Notes under the pieces: model-generated
Database searches by the model: none
Told to the model about the DNA's origin: nothing
The model's input: only the letters and a program-made list of their open reading frames with translations
Made by a program: the position numbers and the translations under genes
In this document: one piece after another, positions 1 through 6,756 of the stretch
Numbering within the stretch: position 1 is the first letter of the stretch
Layout of the letters: the number at the start of each line of letters is the position of its first letter
From: QQUD01 sp039029915
Lineage (GTDB): Bacteria; Chloroflexota; Anaerolineae; Promineifilales; Promineifilaceae
DNA length: 12,405 nt
Reading direction: 5' to 3'
Assembly: GCA_039029915.1 (NCBI GenBank)
Contig: JBCCFD010000220.1
Location: 1-12,405, forward strand

Positions 1-1326
1 CCAAATAAACCACAAGCCATCGAGGATCATAATCACAACCACAATACCGGCGTATTGATCTGCCCCAAAGAAACTTAAACCTATGAGCACCAGACCAAGC
101 AGCACCATAAATCCAGCGGGCCACACTGTTTCGATAAACAGGGCAAACACATGTTTACGATAAGTAATCATATCCCCCTCTTCAGTTCGATACCGATAAA
201 GAGGCAGGGATGCCCACTGCTTTTGGAAACGCTCCCAAGCTGTTTCGGGAGGTCTTGGGGGTGGCTCCTCTTCTAACTTAAACAGCATTTCTGGAATCTT
301 AAAGTAATTTTCGACCGAGCGTCGCATCGTGGCTTTTTCTTGACCGGCACTCATGGTGCCTTGTCGTCTTTGAATCCTTGAAATCGTCTCTTGAATCTTC
401 TCAGGCTGTGGCAAAAAGTCAAAATACAAAACGGAGAGAGCCGACGTCGTCACACGAGCCGTGCCCACCTGCAAAATGTTACTGATAATATTCGGCCGTA
501 CAGATTCAACAGACTGAACTTGACTAATATTTGTATCTTGCCCCCTCCCACTAAAAGAGCGTAGTTCAAACTCATAGTGAACGAGCCGTTTATTGGTAAT
601 AATCAAATAATCATTGGCCCAATCATACCATTCAAACCAAGCATAAAAACCAAAAATAAATAAAAATATACCAACGATTCCGAGCGTCCAGTTAAAGGAT
701 AAATTGGGGAAGAATTGGGGTAAAAAAATATAAGTTGCTAAGGGGACAGTAAGCAACCCAATCGTTGGCAAAATCATTTTACCGAAAAGCACCCAACGAC
801 TGCGCTTCGTTTCAAACTCAACAAGTTCACCCGGCACTAAATTAATTGATTTGTACCGTCTTTCGGAGCGGGCCAAAGGGCTTTTGATATACTCTTCTCG
901 GCCTTCATCCGTCAAATTTAGTATCGTTCCGATATGCTTATTTTCGGGCCGATCAAGCATTCTCAGAAAATCACTGCTGCTAATAATAATCAGTAACCCA
1001 CCCTGTCGTGCTTTGATGCTGCTGCTGTGTGCACTCGGGTTAAATAACCATGAATCTTCAAATAGCTGGTTTGGCAAGTACAGTCGCTCACGTCGAGAAA
1101 CACCTTCATCATTGATGCTCACAGCTTCCAAGCGCCCAGAGTGAACAATATAAAGTTTATCGGCTACGTCTCCTTGATGGATAAAAACCTTACCGGTGTC
1201 AAACCCGTACTGCTTGCTAATGGCCGCAATCTTAACTAAATCTTTTATCTCTAGCCTCGAAAAAATATCTAAGCTACCAAGAAATTCTACTTTCTCTCTA
1301 AATGAAAGAGCTGTTGGTAATCCCAC
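1..1326 (-). CDS. Membrane protein with cyclic-nucleotide-binding fold and bacterial PH-like domain (C-terminus cut off)
   Basis: A 442-codon frame stays open from a GTG at 1326 to the window edge, so the C-terminus is missing. An in-frame TGA lies two codons upstream of the GTG and GAGGT sits 7-8 bases before it, which fixes the start. Residues about 5-125 look like a CAP_ED/cNMP fold, with the typical beta-roll pattern VFIHQGD..DKLYIVHSGRLEAV at 47-69. The phosphate-binding cassette region (about 86-106, QLFEDSWLF..HSSSIKA) keeps a Glu but lacks the usual Arg, so cAMP binding is doubtful. Two hydrophobic segments (about 183-204 and 212-232) lead into WYDWANDYLIITNKRLVHYEF and VQVGTARVTT-like strands (to about 305), which is the style of membrane bPH2 (DUF304) domains. 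A second TM pair (about 400-421, 424-442) precedes the cut, and a second bPH unit may follow it. Role unknown; a membrane-bound sensor or scaffold is inference. Confidence 0.85.
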   Translation of the reverse strand, partial: MGLPTALSFREKVEFLGSLDIFSRLEIKDLVKIAAISKQYGFDTGKVFIHQGDVADKLYIVHSGRLEAVSINDEGVSRRERLYLPNQLFEDSWLFNPSAHSSSIKARQGGLLIIISSSDFLRMLDRPENKHIGTILNLTDEGREEYIKSPLARSERRYKSINLVPGELVEFETKRSRWVLFGKMILPTIGLLTVPLATYIFLPQFFPNLSFNWTLGIVGIFLFIFGFYAWFEWYDWANDYLIITNKRLVHYEFELRSFSGRGQDTNISQVQSVESVRPNIISNILQVGTARVTTSALSVLYFDFLPQPEKIQETISRIQRRQGTMSAGQEKATMRRSVENYFKIPEMLFKLEEEPPPRPPETAWERFQKQWASLPLYRYRTEEGDMITYRKHVFALFIETVWPAGFMVLLGLVLIGLSFFGADQYAGIVVVIMILDGLWFIW

Positions 1327-1383
1327 GCTTCATACCTCTATCAGTTGCTCTTTATGCAACATAAGTACTGGTTACTCAAATAG

Positions 1384-1420
1384 GTGCTTTATTTTAACAT
1401 AAAGTTATTCTATCTGTGAA
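1384..1420 (-). promoter_or_regulatory. Sigma-70-type promoter for the cNMP-fold/bPH gene
   Basis: Read on the minus strand, TTCACA (1420-1415, 5 of 6 to TTGACA) is followed after 18 bases by TAAAAT (1396-1391, 5 of 6 to TATAAT). Transcription would begin near 1384 and give a leader of roughly 58 bases before the GTG at 1326. This is prediction from consensus only. Confidence 0.55.
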
Positions 1421-1602
1421 GCAGAGAGTTGCTTTGCACATCTTGATAAGTTATTATTTCTCTTTTCTTTGTACGAAAAACAATTTTTGTTTTAATTTCA
1501 AACAATTAAATTGAATTTTTTAGCCTCAACAATTAATTTTCACAAATATTTACGGAACCTCATTCAAAAACACGCTGTCATCATTTTTACCCCCAATTTA
1601 TT

Positions 1603-1635
1603 ATCGATTGAACTGAGAAGGATCAATCGATTGAA
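1603..1635 (+). repeat. ATCGATTGAA direct repeats with a palindrome, possible operator
   Basis: The 10-mer ATCGATTGAA occurs at 1603-1612 and 1626-1635, a 23-bp period (about two helical turns). The second copy overlaps the perfect 10-bp palindrome CAATCGATTG (1624-1633) and the candidate -35 TTGAAA of arcC. A regulator-binding site is a reasonable inference, but no regulator can be named. Confidence 0.4.
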
Positions 1636-1647
1636 ATGGCTAAGCAC

Positions 1648-1697
1648 AGTCATTCATAAAACATTTTTGATAACCTAAAAGTAAAATGCGAATGACT
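1648..1697 (+). other. Possible leader hairpin upstream of arcC
   Basis: AGTCATTC (1648-1655) is the exact reverse complement of GAATGACT (1690-1697). Nested inside, CATTTT (1662-1667) can pair with AAAATG (1683-1688), leaving a 15-base loop and an asymmetric bulge. It lies 73 bases before the arcC start. There is no U-tract, so it is not an obvious terminator; chance is possible in AT-rich DNA. Confidence 0.3.
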
Positions 1698-1769
1698 TTC
1701 ACGAGACCAAAATCCTCGACAAACCTTTCGACATTTGAGACGATTTTTGTTCTCCCATAAGGAAAAATT

Positions 1770-2717
1770 ATGAAAAAAATGGCCCTTGTTGCAATTGGTG
1801 GAAATTCGCTTATTACGGATGGTAATCAGCCTGATATTCCTCATCAATGGGATGCGGTTCGGGAAACCTGTCGTCATCTGGCCGATATGATTGAAGAGAG
1901 GTGGCAAATTATTATTACACATGGCAATGGGCCACAGGTGGGCTACATTTTGCGGCGAAACGAATTAGCAGCTAAGGAAGTCCATGCCACACCACTTGAT
2001 TTAATTGTGGCAGATACACAGGGGGCCATTGGCTATATGATCCAGCAGGCGCTGCGAAACGAGCTTTTTAAGCGAAAAATTCGTCGGCCAGTTGTCTCAA
2101 TAGTAACCCAAGTGTTGGTACGAAAAGATGATGACGCTTTTCAAAATCCCACAAAACCAATCGGTAGCTTTCTGACTAGGGAAGAGGCGGAACGTTTTCA
2201 GGCTCAAGGTTGGTGTATTGTTGAGGATTCTGGACGAGGTTGGCGACGAGTTGTGGCTTCACCCAAGCCCATCCGCATCATTGAACAAGATGCCATTGTT
2301 AATCTGTTAAACAGCGGATGCATTGTGATTGCAGCTGGAGGGGGCGGTATCCCAGTTATTCATAATAGCAAGGGGGAACTGAGACAAATTGGTGGTGTGC
2401 AGGCTGTTATTGATAAAGATCGAGTAAGCGGTCTTTTAGCAAAAGATTTGGAGGTTGATCTTTTATTGATATCGACTGGGGTGGAAAAGGTAGCGATTAA
2501 CTTTAATCAACCAAATCAGGTTGACCTTGGAGAAATAACGGCCGTTCAGCTCAAAAAGCATCTTGAAGATAATCAGTTCCCACCGGGCAGCATGAAACCA
2601 AAAGTAGAAGCTGTATTAGAATTCCTCGAAAATTCATCAGCTTCTGCTTTAATTACCAGTCCAGAGAATATTTCAAAGGCACTGGATAAGCTGACCGGCA
2701 CGTGGATCACAGCCTAA
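1770..2717 (+). CDS. arcC: Carbamate kinase
   Basis: Amino-acid-kinase-family enzyme that interconverts carbamoyl phosphate plus ADP with carbamate (ammonia plus CO2) plus ATP, a cytosolic energy-yielding step in arginine or purine-derived carbamoyl-phosphate catabolism. The 315 residues match the usual family length. Visible signatures, in order: AIGGNSL (8-14), THGNGPQVG (50-58), VADTQGAIGY (80-89), ASPKP (163-167), IAAGGGGIPV (187-196), DKDRVSGLLA (215-224) and GSMKPKVEA (273-281, the conserved C-terminal kinase motif). The ATG is preceded by TAAGGA (1758-1763) with good spacing. It opens a likely operon: the next gene starts 34 bases on. No arginine deiminase or ornithine carbamoyltransferase gene is nearby, so the source of carbamoyl phosphate is not shown here. 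It carries one ACGGCCGT copy (2538-2545). Confidence 0.95.
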   Translation: MKKMALVAIGGNSLITDGNQPDIPHQWDAVRETCRHLADMIEERWQIIITHGNGPQVGYILRRNELAAKEVHATPLDLIVADTQGAIGYMIQQALRNELFKRKIRRPVVSIVTQVLVRKDDDAFQNPTKPIGSFLTREEAERFQAQGWCIVEDSGRGWRRVVASPKPIRIIEQDAIVNLLNSGCIVIAAGGGGIPVIHNSKGELRQIGGVQAVIDKDRVSGLLAKDLEVDLLLISTGVEKVAINFNQPNQVDLGEITAVQLKKHLEDNQFPPGSMKPKVEAVLEFLENSSASALITSPENISKALDKLTGTWITA

Positions 2718-2751
2718 GTGTTTCGAATCATCAAAAGTAAGACCATAGCGA

Positions 2752-3966
2752 ATGAATATTTTTTCCATCTTCACCCTCCTATCCTTATTCTATGTTTACC
2801 AAGCATTTCGTTTGGGTCAGACAATTTGGGGAGATTGGGCGAACTTCAAAAAAAATCCAATGACACAGCTTCAAAAACAGCGCGCCAATCGGGCAGCTTT
2901 TTTTATTGTTGTGCCCTTCTCGGTTGCCATTCATGAGCTTGCCCATGCCCTAGCCATCTGGTTATTTGGGGGTCAGGTTGTAGGGGGTGGGTTTTTCTTT
3001 TTTTGGGGATACGTGGTGCCCAGTGGCACGTTCTCACCTTTTGAAAATTGGTTTATTAGCCTAGCGGGCACTATTGGTAGTTTATTGGTAGGGCTTTCTG
3101 TTTGGCTCTATTATCGCGGCAGCTCATCCAATACTCTGCACTATTTCGGAGTTCGGGCCGTTCGAGAGCAAATTATTTTAAGTTTAATTTACTATCCCGT
3201 CTTCACTGCCGTTTCTCAAATTGGGGATTGGCGTTCAATTTATGATTTTGCGGCAACCCCTCTGTGGAGCAGCATTACGGCCGTTTTTCACACCATCATC
3301 TTAATCGGGTATTTCTTAATGGAGCGACAGGGTCGTTTCGATCAGCTGGCTTTTCGCACCATGGCAGAAAAAGATAAGTACGATCAGCTGCAAACGGCCT
3401 TAAAAAATGGCCTAGACCCCAAGCTTCAGCTCCAAGAAATCGCCCTTTTACGCGAAAATGGGCTGCGTCGCCTTGCTGGCAATAAGTTGAGCGGCTTTAT
3501 AAAACAGTATCCAAACAATGGGGATGCCTACTACGAGCTGGTGCTCTTACAAATCAATACACAGCAAAAGGCCGTCCCTGCAATTGCCTACAACAATATC
3601 CAGAAAGCAATGGCGCTTGGCATTTCTTCTAAGAACAAGCAGGTTTTTGCTTATCGCGTGATTGGGCAGTATCATCTTGACCGAGGTGAGCTTGAAACAG
3701 CCATCGAACAATATGGTCTTGGCTTGAAGTTCTTTGATCTCACCCAGTTAAATGCGTTTTCTTCTCAAGAAAAGTCGATCCTTGCTTCATTATTTCACGC
3801 CCGAAGCTTAGCGTTAAAAGAGCTATCACAATTTGAACGTGCCCACCAAGACATCCATCAGGCGATTGACCTCGCCATGTTGAATGGGAACAAAACGGCC
3901 GTTCAACAGTTTGAAGAAACACGTGCCAGCATCAATCAGGCTCAGCAAGCCACAATAAGATCGTAA
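2752..3966 (+). CDS. M50-like intramembrane metalloprotease fused to TPR-like helices
   Basis: A 404-residue integral membrane protein. Residues 51-72 form a hydrophobic segment holding HELAH (61-65), an HExxH zinc motif inside a membrane helix as in site-2 protease (M50) enzymes. NWFISLAGTIGSLLVGL (99-115) and IYYPV...QIGDWRSIYDF (146-166) resemble the following M50 segments, with Asp159 the likely third zinc ligand. More TM helices lie at about 1-18 and 174-190. From about residue 205 the protein is soluble, helical and TPR-like to the end (for example GDAYYELVLLQIN, QVFAYRVIGQYHLDRGELETAIEQY). An in-frame TAG two codons upstream rules out earlier starts; the RBS is weak, which suggests coupling to arcC. 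It lies 34 bases after arcC and 17 before the phosphatase gene. The substrate is unknown. The protease call is a family inference; a chaperone-like inactive homologue is possible. Confidence 0.75.
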   Translation: MNIFSIFTLLSLFYVYQAFRLGQTIWGDWANFKKNPMTQLQKQRANRAAFFIVVPFSVAIHELAHALAIWLFGGQVVGGGFFFFWGYVVPSGTFSPFENWFISLAGTIGSLLVGLSVWLYYRGSSSNTLHYFGVRAVREQIILSLIYYPVFTAVSQIGDWRSIYDFAATPLWSSITAVFHTIILIGYFLMERQGRFDQLAFRTMAEKDKYDQLQTALKNGLDPKLQLQEIALLRENGLRRLAGNKLSGFIKQYPNNGDAYYELVLLQINTQQKAVPAIAYNNIQKAMALGISSKNKQVFAYRVIGQYHLDRGELETAIEQYGLGLKFFDLTQLNAFSSQEKSILASLFHARSLALKELSQFERAHQDIHQAIDLAMLNGNKTAVQQFEETRASINQAQQATIRS

Positions 3967-3983
3967 GAGTTGTAGGAGTATCT

Positions 3984-4646
3984 GTGACAACTGTTTGGTT
4001 TATTCGACACGCCCAAAGCATTTCCAACGCAAATATGGTAACCACCCATCCGGCTACCTCTGAGATAACTGAGTTAGGACATCAACAAGCCGAGTTTATT
4101 GTGCCCACCTTTACCAAAAGGCCAGATCTCATTGTGGTGTCCCCCTATGTGCGAACTTGGCAAACGGCCGTTCCCACCATCGAGTATTTTAAACCAATTC
4201 AGGTAGAAGAATGGCCAGTGCACGAATTCACTTACCTTCATCCTGAGCGATATAACGGCACGCGCGGTTCAGATAGAGCCGACTTTGCCAGAGCATACTG
4301 GCATCGGAACGATCCTTTTGAAAAAGAGATGGATGATGGGGAATCATTTGCAGAAATGATTGAGCGAATTGAGGATATGATGGCCCGCCTGCGTGAACAG
4401 GAGCAAGATTTTATTGCAGTTTTCAGCCACGGCCTTTTCATTCGGGCTTTGATTTGGATGCAATTAATGCATCCCGTCACGCCTACCAAAGGATTAATGC
4501 TGCGCTATCGTCACTTTATTTTAGGATTTCAGCTTCCAAACGCTTCGATAGTCAAAACCATAGTGCCACCTGAGGGACCAATTCAGCTACAAGGCATATA
4601 TTTCGATCATTTACCGGAGGAGCTTCAACTCAAGCGCAAAGGGTAA
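3984..4646 (+). CDS. Histidine phosphatase family protein (phosphoglycerate-mutase-like fold)
   Basis: 220 residues, starting at a GTG with TAGGAG (3973-3978) five bases upstream. The RHG-type catalytic motif IRHAQS puts the phospho-accepting His at residue 9 with Arg8. SPYVRTWQTA (53-62) supplies the second Arg (57), a Glu follows at 81 (VHEFTYL), DGESF at 118-122, and the second catalytic His is 149 in VFSHGLFIRAL. All core residues of the superfamily are therefore present, and an active phosphohydrolase is likely. The family acts on sugar phosphates, nucleotides, phosphoproteins and cofactor precursors, and nothing here selects among them. It is the last gene of the arcC-M50 cluster and ends in a hairpin shared with the convergent lipoprotein gene. 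It contains one ACGGCCGT copy. Confidence 0.88.
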   Translation: MTTVWFIRHAQSISNANMVTTHPATSEITELGHQQAEFIVPTFTKRPDLIVVSPYVRTWQTAVPTIEYFKPIQVEEWPVHEFTYLHPERYNGTRGSDRADFARAYWHRNDPFEKEMDDGESFAEMIERIEDMMARLREQEQDFIAVFSHGLFIRALIWMQLMHPVTPTKGLMLRYRHFILGFQLPNASIVKTIVPPEGPIQLQGIYFDHLPEELQLKRKG

Positions 4647-4667
4647 GGTTATTTTGCAACCTTACTC
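4641..4667. terminator. Hairpin spanning both convergent stop codons, possible bidirectional terminator
   Basis: GTAAGGTT (4643-4650) and AACCTTAC (4658-4665) form a perfect 8-bp stem with a 7-base loop, extendable by a G-U and a G-C pair to 4641-4667. The phosphatase TAA (4644-4646) and the lipoprotein TAA (minus strand, 4664-4662) both lie within the stem. No clear U-tract follows on either strand, so termination is suggested rather than shown. Confidence 0.45.
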
Positions 4668-6221
4668 AGACTCACCCAAAAACCAGCCCTGAGTCACGCT
4701 ATCTGTTTTGAAAAAATCTAGCAGGAGTTGGGCCACTTTTTCTCTGCCTCCCGTCGCAGGATGAATGCCATCTTTTTCAAAATCATCGCACGTCCAAATA
4801 AGACCGTCTTGACGCGGCGTTTCGCCATCTCCCCATAAATACGGCCCCCAAGAAAGCCAAGGCGCATTAGGAATATCCCCGCTTAGATAATCTTCAATGA
4901 CCCATTTCACACCAAAGCCAGCTTGGTAGGCGTAAGGTTCAGGGCTTAGGTTGGTTGTGGCGTACCCAGCATAGATTCGGCTTGATAGAAACACCTGCTT
5001 AAGGTTGGGATACTTGATGGGTAGGATTTGCACGATATTGCGCAATTCGGCCTCAAAGGTAAGGGTGTCATCTGGAAACGGCCGTTTTGGATAGCCATGC
5101 GCCTGTTTTACCCAAATGACCTGGACATCTTCAGCAGAAACGCCCGCTCGGAAAAGTCGATTATCAACAAGATCCCAATATTGAGCCTCAATGGAGTCAA
5201 TCGTTTGAGATGGTCGTCCGGGAATTGCCCCATTCACGGGCAGCACAGCCGGGTTAACTGTTGGATCATTGTTAACCGCATCAATAAAGAAATCAAACTC
5301 ATTGCGCGTATTGCTCATTCCAATCGAAAGCAGAACGATTTGACCATTGATCGGTTCAATTTCATCAGCCAAGGCTAAGCCCATCGCTTCGTGGGTGGCT
5401 GGTCGTTCATTTAAGCCATCAGGATAAAGCCCACCCATCATGCCTTGATAAAGCCCTGTTCCTAGTTCAGGCAGTGGGACAAAACCAGTTGATACCCCAT
5501 CACACCCCACTAAATTAACGGCCGTTGTGCCACCCCCATTGTTGCTGGCTTCTTGTCGGGTAAGCTGGGCATTCATTTTGTCTAAACCGAAGATGCAGGT
5601 TGAAAGGTCAGGTTCAAATTGAGCCAGTGATTCAAGTCCAACGGTTGACACATGCTCATCAAGTCGCTGAGCAATTTCCAAACATTGAGTCAAGGCTTCG
5701 GCATTTTGATTGTATGCCTGCAGACCAGATTGAGCAGGCCGTACGTCAACCAGTTGGGCATTGATGGCTTCCAGTGATGCTATAGAATTCCCCAAAAGAT
5801 CGCGCCACTCCCCTTCCTCGATTGATTGGTCTTCTACCAAGGCTTGAAGAAGCGTTGCCTCATCAATGGCTTGATTATTAATCTCAACCAATTGTGCAAA
5901 AAGCTGTTGGCGATTCTGAGGGCGAAGATCGTTAACAACGGCCGTTTCTACCGGCTCCGGTTCTATCGTCTCAGTTGGCTCTGGGGCAGGTTCGGTCGGT
6001 GGCATGGCGGTGGATGTTGCCGGTACGGCCGTTGCTGAAGAGGTTGGTGGTGGTGATGTTGGGATAGCTGTGGAAACGGCCGTTTCTTCGGGTTGAACCG
6101 CAGGCGTCGTCAATGAAATCTCAGCGGAATCTGAGACCTTTGACGTTTGACATCCCGTCAGAATCAAGAAAATCAGTAAACTCAAAAATACAAACCCGTT
6201 CTTTTTTCCATGCCTAGCCAT
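4662..6221 (-). CDS. Lipoprotein with SGNH-hydrolase-like C-terminal domain
   Basis: I chose the ATG at 6221 (519 residues) over a TTG ten codons earlier because the signal peptide then starts normally and AGGAAAG lies 9 bases upstream. Residues 1-24 are a lipoprotein signal: basic MARHGKKNG, a hydrophobic stretch, then lipobox LTGC with lipidated Cys24. Residues about 25-97 are a Thr/Pro/Ala/Glu-rich linker, and about 100-220 look helical. From about 245 the chain resembles SGNH/GDSL esterase folds: VLLSIGMSN (296-304) fits block I with Ser303 as nucleophile, GAIPGRPS (331-338) a glycine-bearing block II, and DGIHPATGGREKVA (484-497) the C-terminal Asp-x-x-His block (Asp484, His487). Block I lacks the canonical GDS. 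It probably acts at the outer face of the membrane on an unknown ester or glycan. The gene holds five of the 13 ACGGCCGT copies, three encoding Thr-Ala-Val in or beside the low-complexity linker. Confidence 0.78.
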   Translation of the reverse strand: MARHGKKNGFVFLSLLIFLILTGCQTSKVSDSAEISLTTPAVQPEETAVSTAIPTSPPPTSSATAVPATSTAMPPTEPAPEPTETIEPEPVETAVVNDLRPQNRQQLFAQLVEINNQAIDEATLLQALVEDQSIEEGEWRDLLGNSIASLEAINAQLVDVRPAQSGLQAYNQNAEALTQCLEIAQRLDEHVSTVGLESLAQFEPDLSTCIFGLDKMNAQLTRQEASNNGGGTTAVNLVGCDGVSTGFVPLPELGTGLYQGMMGGLYPDGLNERPATHEAMGLALADEIEPINGQIVLLSIGMSNTRNEFDFFIDAVNNDPTVNPAVLPVNGAIPGRPSQTIDSIEAQYWDLVDNRLFRAGVSAEDVQVIWVKQAHGYPKRPFPDDTLTFEAELRNIVQILPIKYPNLKQVFLSSRIYAGYATTNLSPEPYAYQAGFGVKWVIEDYLSGDIPNAPWLSWGPYLWGDGETPRQDGLIWTCDDFEKDGIHPATGGREKVAQLLLDFFKTDSVTQGWFLGESE

Positions 6222-6465
6222 AAATGTAATCTTTCCTGTAATAGAAACCAATAATATTAGTAGGGAACACGAAGTTCATTTTTATAAAATTTCAAACCCA
6301 GCAAATTAATGAACACCATCATTTCAACCACTCTAAAGCAAGGCCTTAAAATGGAAATTATGAAAATTTATTCATCTGCACATTTGGGTATTGACTTTGG
6401 TTTGAGATTATGGAGAATATAATTATTGTCTGTAATGAATATGGAACATTTTTAGTGAGGCATTC
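6222..6465. promoter_or_regulatory. Divergent promoter region with TATAAT for the small membrane protein
   Basis: These 244 AT-rich bases separate two divergent genes. On the plus strand a perfect TATAAT lies at 6418-6423. Candidate -35 elements are TTGACT (6391-6396, spacer 21, too long) or TTGGTT (6397-6402, spacer 15), so the -35 is not settled. On the minus strand TATAAA (6286-6281) could serve the lipoprotein gene but has no good -35. Confidence 0.45.
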
Positions 6466-6612
6466 ATGTTTGTACTTTTAACTGCAGTTGTACTTTACGG
6501 AACTTTTGTTGCTTACACGATCAAGAAACGTCGTGAGGAAGAAGAGAAAGTACGTTTGCAAAAAGTAGCGATTCGTCGGCAACAGCAGCAACATCGTCGA
6601 CAAAACTATTAG
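6466..6612 (+). CDS. Small membrane protein with a basic, Gln-rich tail (48 residues)
   Basis: ATG at 6466 to TAG at 6612. GTGAGG (6455-6460) sits five bases before the start, a TATAAT lies upstream and a clear terminator follows 74 bases after the stop, so this looks like a complete one-gene transcript. Residues 2-18 (MFVLLTAVVLYGTFVAYT) form one hydrophobic helix. Residues 20-47 are highly charged (KKRREEEEK) and then Arg/Gln/His-rich (RRQQQQHRRQ), with heptad-like helical potential. A type with a short outer end and the tail in the cytosol is likely by the positive-inside rule. No family is recognised. The frame on the opposite strand (6693-6478) has no such signals and was not called. Confidence 0.65.
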   Translation: MFVLLTAVVLYGTFVAYTIKKRREEEEKVRLQKVAIRRQQQQHRRQNY

Positions 6613-6646
6613 TCTTTTCTTGATAAATTTAAAATTTGTAAATTTC

Positions 6647-6672
6647 AGATTCAATACTAAGTTATTGAATCT
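6647..6672 (+). other. Perfect AT-rich hairpin downstream of the small membrane protein gene
   Basis: AGATTCAATA (6647-6656) and TATTGAATCT (6663-6672) form a perfect 10-bp stem with a 6-base loop, 35 bases after the stop. It precedes the GC-rich terminator by 13 bases. It could protect the 3' end of the transcript or be a regulator site. Confidence 0.45.
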
Positions 6673-6685
6673 TTCTTGATGTAAG

Positions 6686-6710
6686 AAGCCCACACGTTGC
6701 GGGCTTTTTT
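6686..6710 (+). terminator. Rho-independent terminator
   Basis: AAGCCC (6686-6691) pairs with GGGCTT (6701-6706) around a 9-base loop, followed by an unbroken T run to 6710. It ends the plus-strand transcript of the small membrane protein gene. The convergent SDR gene ends at 6757. Confidence 0.8.
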
Positions 6711-6756
6711 ATTTTCTCTTAAGCATTTTCGGAAAAATAACACAATTTCATCCTAA

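Larger units (their letters stand above)
1327..1769. other. AT-rich divergent intergenic region
   Basis: No convincing gene lies in these 443 bases. The left part holds the minus-strand promoter. The right part holds two ATCGATTGAA direct repeats (1603-1612, 1626-1635), the palindrome CAATCGATTG (1624-1633), a weak candidate promoter for arcC (TTGAAA at 1631-1636, 18 bases, CATAAA at 1655-1660) and a possible hairpin at 1648-1697. The middle (about 1430-1560) is AT-rich with no motif I can name. Confidence 0.6.

Noticed and set aside
851..1402. Plus-strand open frames of 97 and 68 codons
   Set aside because: They lie antisense to the clearly domain-bearing minus-strand cNMP/bPH gene and their translations show no family pattern.
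1650..1922. Minus-strand 90-codon frame across the arcC start
   Set aside because: Overlaps the conserved N-terminus of carbamate kinase antisense; no motif and no ribosome-binding site of note.
2718..2936. Frame beginning with GTG directly after arcC
   Set aside because: Out of frame with, and overlapped by, the M50-like gene, whose membrane helix and HELAH motif are in the other frame.
6222..6251. TTG start ten codons upstream for the lipoprotein
   Set aside because: It would place MVSITGKITF ahead of a standard lipoprotein signal; the ATG at 6221 with AGGAAAG upstream gives a normal signal length.
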